21,306 nt of DNA from Clostridiales bacterium (GTDB lineage: Bacteria; Bacillota; Clostridia; TANB77; CAG-508): assembly GCA_003518755.1 (NCBI GenBank), contig DOYA01000187.1, forward strand, positions 1-21,306. The letters run 5' to 3'. Within the stretch, counting starts at the first letter, position 1. Each line of letters starts with the position of its first letter. The position numbers were made by a program, and so were the translations under genes. Below are positions 17,276 to 21,306 of this stretch, piece after piece. Under the pieces are notes generated by a model. That model saw only the letters and a list, made by a program, of their open reading frames with translations. It had not been told where the DNA came from and ran no database searches.

Positions 17276-18673
17276 ATGAAAACAAAATTAGAAGAAATAA
17301 ATAGAAATATTTATGATATTAAAAACAAAGATGAATATGATTTTAAAATAAAAAAAGGGTTAACCCCTGAAATTATAAAAGAAATATCAAAACAAAAAAA
17401 TGATCCTGAATGGATGAAGAAATTTAGATTAAAAGCACTAGAAGTATATGAAAAACTTGAACTTCCAACATGGGGACCAGATTTATCTGAATTAAATATG
17501 GATGAAATCGCAACATATGTAAGACCAAAATCTAAAATGACAGGAAATTGGGATGAAGTTCCAGAAGATATAAAAAATACTTTTGATAAACTAGGAATTC
17601 CTGAAGCGGAAAAGAAGTCTTTAGCAGGAGTAGGAGCTCAATATGATTCAGAAGTTGTTTATCATAGTATGAAAAATGAGCTTTTAGAACAGGGTGTTAT
17701 ATATACAGATATGGAAACAGCAGTTAGAGAATATCCAGATCTAGTAAAAGCACATTTTATGAAATGTGTTCCAGTATATGACCATAAATTTGTTGCACTT
17801 CATGGAGCGGTTTGGTCAGGAGGATCTTTTGTATATGTACCAAAAGGAGTAAAAGTAGAAATTCCAATTCAAAGCTATTTTAGATTAAATTCACCAGAAT
17901 CTGGGCAATTTGAACATACTTTAATAATAGTTGATGAGGGAGCATCACTTCATTTTATAGAAGGATGTTCTGCACCAAAATATAATAAAGTTAATCTCCA
18001 TGCTGGATGTGTAGAATTGTATGTAAAAGACAATAGCTATTTAAGATATTCTACAATAGAAAATTGGTCAAAAAATATGTTAAACTTAAATACAAAAAAA
18101 GCAATTATAGGTAAAAACGCCAAAGTGGATTGGGTATCTGGATCATTTGGTTCAAAAATATCAATGTTATATCCAATGAGTATATTAAATGGAGAAGGTG
18201 CAAAAACAGAATATACAGGAATATCTTTTGCAGGAAAAGGACAAAACTTAGATACAGGATTTAAAGTGGTTCACAATGCACCAAATACATCAAGTATTGT
18301 AAATTCTAAATCTATTTCAAAAAATGGAGGAACAGCAACTTATAGAGCTTTAGTTAGAGTAAATGAAATAGCTAAAAATTCAAAAGTATCGGTTGACTGT
18401 GAATCTTTAATGCTAGATGATATTTCAAGGTCAGACACAATTCCAGTAAATGATATAAGGACAGATGAAGTTGAGTTTTCGCATGAAGCTAAAATAGGAA
18501 AAATAAGTGATAAATCAATTTTTTATTTAATGACAAGAGGCTTAAGTGAAGAAGATGCAAAAGCAATGATAGTAAGAGGTTTTGCAGAACCAATTTCAAA
18601 AGAACTTCCAATTGAATATGCTGTGGAGATGAATAATTTGATTAATTTAGAACTTGAAGGGGCGATAGGGTGA
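17276..18673 (+). CDS. sufB: Fe-S cluster scaffold protein SufB
   Basis: The 465-residue scaffold builds Fe-S clusters with SufC and SufD. The family's landmarks are visible: GVGAQYDSEVVYHS, ALHGAVWSGGSFVYVPKGV, the beta-helix core (GCSAPKYNKVNLHAGCVELY), SDTIPVNDIRTDEVEFSHEAKIGKI and the C-terminal FYLMTRGLSEEDAKAMIVRGF. The position of E. coli SufB Cys405 carries Ser in the SDTIP context, as is usual for Gram-positive SufB proteins, and the HEA glutamate is kept. The ATG follows AAAGGTGATT. In the usual Bacillota order sufD, sufS or sufU would come next; here about 1.2 kb of small elements separates it from sufD. Confidence 0.97.
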   Translation: MKTKLEEINRNIYDIKNKDEYDFKIKKGLTPEIIKEISKQKNDPEWMKKFRLKALEVYEKLELPTWGPDLSELNMDEIATYVRPKSKMTGNWDEVPEDIKNTFDKLGIPEAEKKSLAGVGAQYDSEVVYHSMKNELLEQGVIYTDMETAVREYPDLVKAHFMKCVPVYDHKFVALHGAVWSGGSFVYVPKGVKVEIPIQSYFRLNSPESGQFEHTLIIVDEGASLHFIEGCSAPKYNKVNLHAGCVELYVKDNSYLRYSTIENWSKNMLNLNTKKAIIGKNAKVDWVSGSFGSKISMLYPMSILNGEGAKTEYTGISFAGKGQNLDTGFKVVHNAPNTSSIVNSKSISKNGGTATYRALVRVNEIAKNSKVSVDCESLMLDDISRSDTIPVNDIRTDEVEFSHEAKIGKISDKSIFYLMTRGLSEEDAKAMIVRGFAEPISKELPIEYAVEMNNLINLELEGAIG

Positions 18674-18678
18674 TTTTG

Positions 18679-18769
18679 CATTGGGGACTGTCCCAGTTGA
18701 AAAATGGACTACATTTTAATATTTGTTATTAAAGATATTTTCATTTTTAAAATGGGACTGTACCCAATG
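18679..18769. repeat. MITE-like 91-bp element with 17-bp inverted ends
   Basis: CATTGGGGACTGTCCCA (18679-18695) is mirrored by TGGGACTGTACCCAATG (18753-18769), matching at 15 of 17 positions. The intervening AT-rich stretch has no gene. GGGACTGTCCC-type repeats occur in several Clostridia genomes. It lies immediately after sufB and may have inserted there. Confidence 0.55.
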
Positions 18770-18819
18770 AAAAAAGAAATGTTTTAGAATGAAAAAATTA
18801 AATATAATAGTGGGAAAAA

Positions 18820-18884
18820 TGTCGAATTATGTCGATGAAAAAATCATGATAGATATTGACTTTTTCGAAAATTTGATGTATTAT
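18820..18884 (+). promoter_or_regulatory. Promoter and tandem 0A-like boxes for small RNA 1
   Basis: TTGACT (18856-18861) and TATTAT (18879-18884) are 17 bases apart. TGTCGAA (18820-18826) and TGTCGAT (18830-18836) stand in tandem at ten-base spacing, 20 bases before the -35. They resemble Spo0A binding boxes, but the regulator is not known. Confidence 0.7.
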
Positions 18885-18890
18885 AAATAT

Positions 18891-18954
18891 GAAAGAATTT
18901 TAGAAGTTTTTCATAAGTATCAAAAAAATCCCACTCTGCAAAGTGGGATTTTTT
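18891..18954 (+). ncRNA. Antisense antitoxin-type small RNA 1
   Basis: The predicted RNA of about 64 nt starts near 18891, seven bases after the -10, and ends at the terminator 18923-18954. Its 5' half (18896-18919) repeats, with about two differences, the plus-strand sequence across the peptide 1 start (19013-19037). It can therefore pair with the codons around the peptide's ATG as well as through the shared terminator. Size and layout match RNA II of the pAD1 par locus. No reading frame is needed to explain it. Confidence 0.75.
18923..18954. terminator. Bidirectional terminator of cassette 1
   Basis: A 13-bp stem (18923-18935 with 18942-18954; core ATCCCACT/AGTGGGAT) has six A on one side and six T on the other, so it works on both strands. 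It ends the plus-strand small RNA and the minus-strand peptide mRNA. It would also hinder transcription from sufB into sufD. Confidence 0.9.
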
Positions 18955-18966
18955 CGTTTCTATGTA

Positions 18967-19032
18967 TTAATTATCTGATTTTGAAATCAAATAAATCAAT
19001 ATCATAGCAACTAATTTTAGAATTTTTTTCAT
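18967..19032 (-). CDS. 21-residue hydrophobic peptide 1, candidate type I toxin
   Basis: The ATG at 19032 has AAGGAGGTGA eight bases upstream and the frame ends in TAA after 21 codons. The peptide begins MKKI, has L and K at positions 5 and 6, and ends LVAMILIYLISKSDN, identical in all three cassettes. One short membrane helix (about residues 4-17) with a charged N-terminus and polar tail suits a small membrane toxin. It lacks the mid-helix proline of Fst, and I know no named family for it. The predicted leader (from about 19076) starts with UUACCUCUUU, which can pair with the ribosome site AAAGGAGGUGA and so could block translation of the full-length mRNA. Toxicity is inferred. Confidence 0.8.
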   Translation of the reverse strand: MKKILKLVAMILIYLISKSDN

Positions 19033-19082
19033 AAGTAACTTCACCTCCTTTAATAAGAACTCTCTTAAAAAGAGGTAACATA

Positions 19083-19137
19083 ATTATATTACAGAAATAG
19101 CTACAAATCAAGAAAAATCGTTCGACAAAGAACGACA
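19083..19137 (-). promoter_or_regulatory. Promoter and tandem 0A-like boxes for peptide 1
   Basis: On the minus strand TTGATT (19106-19111) and TATAAT (19083-19088) are 17 bases apart. Two boxes in tandem follow upstream of the -35 at ten-base spacing: TTCGACA 19121-19127 and AACGACA 19131-19137, which read as TGTCGAA and TGTCGTT on the gene strand. Confidence 0.75.
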
Positions 19138-19170
19138 AATAATGACTAAATTAATAAAAAAGGGGCAAAG

Positions 19171-19196
19171 AAAAAAGCCCGATTATTTATCGGACT
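19171..19196 (-). terminator. Terminator of the 62-residue membrane protein gene
   Basis: On the minus strand AGTCCGAT pairs with ATCGGGCT (8 bp, one G-U) around a short loop, followed by six T. The gene's TAA stop (19183-19185) lies within the hairpin. Confidence 0.8.
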
Positions 19197-19371
19197 TTTC
19201 CTGTCTGCTGATCTCGATTAATGTACAGAGATCAGCCTGTAGCACATAAAGTAGATCAGTCTGCTCTTTTCGAACAGACACTAGTTCGTTGAGCTTGTCA
19301 ATTATGACAAATCCAATGAGGATTAAAACACCAATAAGTAACACTATAACTGTCCAATAATAATAATCCAT
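19183..19371 (-). CDS. Small single-pass membrane protein of unknown function
   Basis: This 62-residue protein starts MDYYYWTVIVLLIGVLILIGFVI (one long membrane helix, about residues 5-24; written here only in part as MDYYYW and IVLLIGVLILIGFVI) and continues with a polar, probably coiled tail (DKLNELVSVRKEQTDLLYVL) with one cysteine. The ATG has GGGAGG five bases upstream. It has its own consensus promoter, a structured leader of about 70 nt and its own terminator, so it is an independent transcription unit between cassettes 1 and 2. The small size, membrane helix and structured leader recall holin-like or type I toxins, but no antisense promoter is evident. I do not recognise a family. Confidence 0.7.
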   Translation of the reverse strand: MDYYYWTVIVLLIGVLILIGFVIIDKLNELVSVRKEQTDLLYVLQADLCTLIEISRQEKSDK

Positions 19372-19449
19372 TTTTCCTCCCTGGTCGCTTAAAGGTCTAC
19401 GGCCAACCTCTTAAAAAACATAGGCAATTTGCCCTAGATACTACTTTAA

Positions 19450-19478
19450 TTATACATTATTATTATTATTTTGTCAAA
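19450..19478 (-). promoter_or_regulatory. Perfect consensus promoter of the 62-residue membrane protein
   Basis: On the minus strand TTGACA (19473-19478) and TATAAT (19450-19455) are exactly 17 bases apart, with TG directly before the -10. The leader that follows contains TAGGGCAAATTGCCTA and a longer stem at about 19387-19414, so expression may be limited after transcription. Confidence 0.85.
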
Positions 19479-19554
19479 TTTTGGCAAAAAATGTAGACAT
19501 AATATTTTATTTAAGGATGCTCTTTTTTTCATTGGGTATAAAAAGTGGGAAATA

Positions 19555-19619
19555 TGTCGAATTATGTCGATGGATAAAATTCAATAAATATTGACATTTC
19601 TAAAAATTTGATGTATTAT
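19555..19619 (+). promoter_or_regulatory. Promoter and tandem 0A-like boxes for small RNA 2
   Basis: TTGACA (19591-19596) and TATTAT (19614-19619) are 17 bases apart. TGTCGAA (19555-19561) and TGTCGAT (19565-19571) lie 20 bases upstream of the -35, at the same positions as in cassette 1. Confidence 0.75.
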
Positions 19620-19625
19620 ATATAT

Positions 19626-19690
19626 GAAAAAAGTTGTATGATTTTTTCGTAAGCTATCAAAAAACCCCACTACGCCAAGTGGGGTTTTTT
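19626..19690 (+). ncRNA. Antisense antitoxin-type small RNA 2
   Basis: The predicted ~65-nt RNA begins near 19626 and ends at the terminator 19659-19690. Positions 19632-19659 repeat the plus-strand sequence over the peptide 2 start (19749-19777), sharing AGTTGTATGAT and GCTATCA with a T-rich middle. This segment does not resemble that of RNA 1 or RNA 3 apart from the T-run and CAT/CGT, so pairing should favour its own partner. Confidence 0.75.
19659..19690. terminator. Bidirectional terminator of cassette 2
   Basis: Stem 19659-19671 with 19678-19690 (core ACCCCACT/AGTGGGGT). Relative to cassettes 1 and 3 the stem has a compensated change (TCCC/GGGA to CCCC/GGGG), which supports selection for pairing. 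Confidence 0.9.
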
Positions 19691-19702
19691 AGCTACTATG
19701 TA

Positions 19703-19768
19703 TTAATTATCTGATTTTGAAATCAAATATATTAGTATCATAGCAACCAGTTGTATGATCTTTTTCAT
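19703..19768 (-). CDS. 21-residue hydrophobic peptide 2, candidate type I toxin
   Basis: The ATG at 19768 has AAGGAGGTGA six bases upstream. It differs from peptide 1 only at residues 5 and 6 (I and Q), both encoded in the stretch complementary to small RNA 2. From residue 7 onward it is identical (LVAMILIYLISKSDN). The leader anti-ribosome-site segment UCACCUCUUUU can form about 11 pairs with AAAAGGAGGUGA, the strongest of the three. Confidence 0.8.
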   Translation of the reverse strand: MKKIIQLVAMILIYLISKSDN

Positions 19769-19816
19769 ACGCTATCACCTCCTTTTATAAGAACTCTCTT
19801 AAAAAGAGGTGACATA

Positions 19817-19871
19817 ATTATATTACAAAAGGCACTATAAATTAAGAAAAAATGTTCGATAAAAGTCGACA
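19817..19871 (-). promoter_or_regulatory. Promoter and boxes for peptide 2
   Basis: On the minus strand TTAATT (19840-19845) and TATAAT (19817-19822) are 17 bases apart, a weaker -35 than in the other two copies. The boxes TTCGATA (19855-19861) and GTCGACA (19865-19871) keep the ten-base spacing but are less perfect. Confidence 0.6.
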
Positions 19872-19887
19872 GAAAGGACCAATTATC

Positions 19888-20949
19888 ATGAATTTAACAC
19901 TAAACGAAACACCAATTAGAACAGCTAAAAATTATGCTATAAATAATATAAAATTAGAAAATATAAAAATACCTGAAACTATACAAGAATTTAATGGTTT
20001 GAAGTTATTAGGTGATATAGATGATTTTGAAATTCTAGAAATGAATAAATTCACAGAATTTAAATATGGTAATGGGGAGTTTTTAGAAAATCAAATTAAA
20101 GATAAATCAAATAAAACAATATCAATTAATGTAACAAATACTAATAATAAAGAATTACATTTAACTTATGAATTTTCTGAGAATAATAAATATTTAATAG
20201 AAAATATAGAAATAAATCTAAAAGAAAAATCAAATTCTACTATTGTTTTAGATTATAAATCAATTGATAATACAGATGGTTATCATAATTCTAAAGTAAA
20301 AGTTATAGCAAATAAAGAAGCTAAAGCCAATATTATAATTTTAAATATGTTAAATAATAAATCAAATAATTTTATTGCAATTGAAAATGTTTTAGAGGAA
20401 AATGCAGATGTAAAATATACAATAGTAGATTTTGGTGGAAAAAATAGTGTTACAAATTATTATTCAAACTTAAAAGGCGATAATGCCAATAATACTTTGA
20501 ATACAGTATATTTAGGAAATGAAAATCAAGTTATAGATTTAAATTACATTATAGAGTGTTATGGAAAAAATACAAATGCAAGAATAGATGTAAAAGGTGC
20601 TATAAAAGATAATTGTAAAAAACACTTCAAAGGTACAATAGATTTCAAAAAAGGTGCAAAAAAGGCAATAGGAGATGAAAAAGAATATTGTACAATTCTA
20701 TCGGATACTGCAAAATCTATATCACTTCCGATTTTATTATGTACGGAAGAAGATGTAGAAGGAAGCCATAGCACAGCATGTGGAAAAATTGATAAAAAGA
20801 ATTTGTTTTACTTAATGACAAGAGGACTATCAAAACAAGAAGCAGAAAAACTAATAATAAGAGCAGGGTTTAATGAGATAATTGAGAATATAAAAAATGA
20901 AGAAATAAGAAAAGAGATATTTGATGACATAGATGCTAAATTAACATAA
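19888..20949 (+). CDS. sufD: Fe-S cluster assembly protein SufD
   Basis: The ATG at 19888 is preferred: AGAAAGGA lies nine bases upstream. An upstream in-frame ATG (19852) falls in the peptide 2 promoter region and would add 12 residues unlike the family. The 353-residue protein has a divergent N-terminal half, a beta-helix core (EENADVKYTIVDFGGKNS, NTVYLGNENQVIDLNYI) and the SufB/SufD C-terminal signature with GSHSTACGKIDKKNLFYLMTRGLS, including the histidine aligned with E. coli SufD His360. It partners SufB and SufC. It is short for the family (usually 400 or more) and more diverged than SufB. No clear plus-strand promoter lies between cassette 2's terminator and its start, so how it is transcribed is open. 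Confidence 0.92.
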   Translation: MNLTLNETPIRTAKNYAINNIKLENIKIPETIQEFNGLKLLGDIDDFEILEMNKFTEFKYGNGEFLENQIKDKSNKTISINVTNTNNKELHLTYEFSENNKYLIENIEINLKEKSNSTIVLDYKSIDNTDGYHNSKVKVIANKEAKANIIILNMLNNKSNNFIAIENVLEENADVKYTIVDFGGKNSVTNYYSNLKGDNANNTLNTVYLGNENQVIDLNYIIECYGKNTNARIDVKGAIKDNCKKHFKGTIDFKKGAKKAIGDEKEYCTILSDTAKSISLPILLCTEEDVEGSHSTACGKIDKKNLFYLMTRGLSKQEAEKLIIRAGFNEIIENIKNEEIRKEIFDDIDAKLT

Positions 20950-20961
20950 AAGTGGGAAATA

Positions 20962-21025
20962 TGTCGAATTTTGCGATGAAAAAAATTGCATATATATTGA
21001 CATTTAGTAAAAATCGATATATAAT
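20962..21025 (+). promoter_or_regulatory. Promoter and boxes for small RNA 3
   Basis: TTGACA (20997-21002) and TATAAT (21020-21025) are 17 bases apart, fully consensus. TGTCGAA is intact at 20962-20968, while the second box is degenerate (TTGCGAT, 20971-20977) and one base closer. Confidence 0.8.
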
Positions 21026-21031
21026 ATTAAT

Positions 21032-21095
21032 GAAAAAAGACGTAAGATTTTTTCATATATCAAAAAAAATCCCACTCTGCCAAGTGGGATTTTTT
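21032..21095 (+). ncRNA. Antisense antitoxin-type small RNA 3
   Basis: The predicted ~64-nt RNA runs from about 21032 to the terminator at 21064-21095. Positions 21040-21060 repeat 21156-21177, across the peptide 3 start, with a single T length difference (ACGTAAGA, T-run, CATATAT). Complementarity to its own peptide mRNA is therefore almost perfect over 21 bases. Confidence 0.8.
21064..21095. terminator. Bidirectional terminator of cassette 3
   Basis: Stem 21064-21076 with 21083-21095, six A and six T on the flanks, and loop CTGCCA. It also ends any sufD transcript. Confidence 0.9.
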
Positions 21096-21107
21096 CGTTT
21101 CTATGTA

Positions 21108-21173
21108 TTAATTATCTGATTTTGAAATCAAATATATTAATATCATAGCAACTAAACGTAAGATTTTTTTCAT
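21108..21173 (-). CDS. 21-residue hydrophobic peptide 3, candidate type I toxin
   Basis: The ATG at 21173 has AAGGAGGTGA six bases upstream. Residues 5 and 6 are L and R, and the rest equals the other two peptides. The leader segment UUGCCUCUUU can pair with AAAGGAGGUGA with G-U pairs. The invariant AAGAACTCTCTTAAAAAGAGG (plus strand, about 21194-21214, shown here as its two halves AAGAACTCTCTT and AAAAAGAGG) forms the leader helix as in the other copies. Confidence 0.8.
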   Translation of the reverse strand: MKKILRLVAMILIYLISKSDN

Positions 21174-21221
21174 ATATTGTCACCTCCTTTATTAAGAACT
21201 CTCTTAAAAAGAGGCAACATA

Positions 21222-21276
21222 ATTATATTACAAAAAGTGCCATAAATCAAGAAAAATCGTTCGACAAAGAACGACA
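21222..21276 (-). promoter_or_regulatory. Promoter and tandem 0A-like boxes for peptide 3
   Basis: On the minus strand TTGATT (21245-21250) and TATAAT (21222-21227) are 17 bases apart. TTCGACA (21260-21266) and AACGACA (21270-21276) repeat the ten-base tandem arrangement of cassette 1. Confidence 0.75.
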
Positions 21277-21306
21277 AATAGTGATTTTTTCAAAAAAGGA
21301 CCGTCC

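Larger units (their letters stand above)
18809..19140. repeat. Toxin/antisense cassette, copy 1 (about 330 bp)
   Basis: This is the first of three cassettes with the same order: AGTGGG end, tandem TGTCGA boxes, plus-strand promoter, small RNA, shared terminator, minus-strand 21-residue peptide gene, minus-strand promoter, tandem inverted boxes. The outer ends (ATGTCGAATTATGTCGAT on the left, CGTTCGACAAAGAACGACAA on the right) also resemble each other as inverted repeats, so the unit may move as a small non-autonomous element. Confidence 0.85.
19544..19871. repeat. Toxin/antisense cassette, copy 2 (about 328 bp)
   Basis: It has the same parts in the same order as the cassette at 18809-19140, with GGGG/CCCC in the terminator stem and a different antisense segment. 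Its right end overlaps the sufD ribosome site (AGAAAGGA at 19871-19878), so the cassette's peptide promoter fires away from sufD from the bases just before it. Confidence 0.85.
20951..21279. repeat. Toxin/antisense cassette, copy 3 (about 329 bp)
   Basis: It follows the sufD stop codon after 1 base and has the same order of parts as the other two. Its terminator matches copy 1 in stem sequence, its promoters are the closest to consensus, and its right end matches copy 1 almost exactly (CGTTCGACAAAGAACGACAA). Confidence 0.85.

Noticed and set aside
17276..18673. Loss of the E. coli Cys405 equivalent in SufB as a defect
   Set aside because: Gram-positive SufB proteins also carry the SDTIP context without that cysteine, so it is normal for this group.
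18789..19007. 72-residue plus-strand frame across cassette 1
   Set aside because: It runs through the small-RNA promoter, its terminator and the opposite-strand peptide gene; the homologous stretches in cassettes 2 and 3 do not keep the frame open, and it has no good ribosome site.
19852..19887. Upstream in-frame start for SufD
   Set aside because: The 12 extra residues are encoded by the box region of the peptide 2 promoter, and a proper ribosome site precedes the ATG at 19888 instead.
18967..21173. Direct assignment of the 21-residue peptides to the Fst, TxpA/BsrG or Ldr families
   Set aside because: Length and layout fit Fst best, but the sequence has neither the Fst proline nor the longer TxpA or Ldr patterns, so only the architecture is claimed.
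18809..21279. CRISPR array or riboswitch explanation for the three repeats
   Set aside because: The copies are about 330 bases long, lie far apart and contain a conserved frame and two promoters each; a convergent RNA pair explains all parts.

Overview
The window is a low-GC, AT-rich bacterial chromosome segment using the standard bacterial code (TGA is a stop). Strong AAGGAGG-type ribosome sites, frequent TTG/GTG starts, a Gram-positive style sufC-sufB-sufD order and prepilin-like proteins beginning GITLIALVIT suggest a Clostridia-like Bacillota, probably an uncultivated gut lineage. The species cannot be named from this sequence.

Region 1 (1-7385), mostly core genes: the tail of an unknown gene, a stub of an FAD-dependent oxidoreductase cut off where polA begins, DNA polymerase I (polA), a membrane-anchored lytic transglycosylase, a DUF4116 repeat protein, tRNA-Trp, a reverse-strand fusion of a nucleoside-deoxyribosyltransferase-like domain to a Maf-like domain, and a two-gene unit of a radical SAM/SPASM enzyme overlapping a small membrane peptide with two LYGPP motifs (a candidate modified-peptide cassette).

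Region 2 (about 7386-15635), an accessory island between that unit's terminator and tRNA-Leu: an integrase N-terminal stub, a group II intron with a frameshifted reverse transcriptase, a frameshifted prepilin-like/beta-helix surface protein, a mobilisation module (MobP-type relaxase, MobC, hairpin-rich candidate oriT), a large serine recombinase and a small unknown gene.

Region 3 (15636-21306), the Fe-S assembly locus: tRNA-Leu, a DtxR-fold regulator with its own palindromic operator, then sufC, sufB and sufD. The regulator appears to have lost nearly all DtxR metal ligands and ends in three cysteines.

The most striking feature is three copies of a ~330-bp cassette in and after the suf genes (about 18809-19140, 19544-19871, 20951-21279). 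Each encodes, on the minus strand, a 21-residue hydrophobic peptide with a perfect ribosome site. A ~64-nt RNA on the plus strand converges on it, and both share one bidirectional terminator. The small RNA repeats, in antisense sense, the start region of its own peptide mRNA. That segment differs between cassettes but is kept within each cassette, while the rest of the peptide gene is nearly invariant. This is the layout of the pAD1 par (Fst/RNA II) type I toxin-antitoxin system with an unfamiliar peptide. Both promoters of each cassette carry tandem TGTCGAA-like boxes at ten-base spacing, resembling Spo0A sites. A 62-residue membrane protein gene with a structured leader lies between cassettes 1 and 2.
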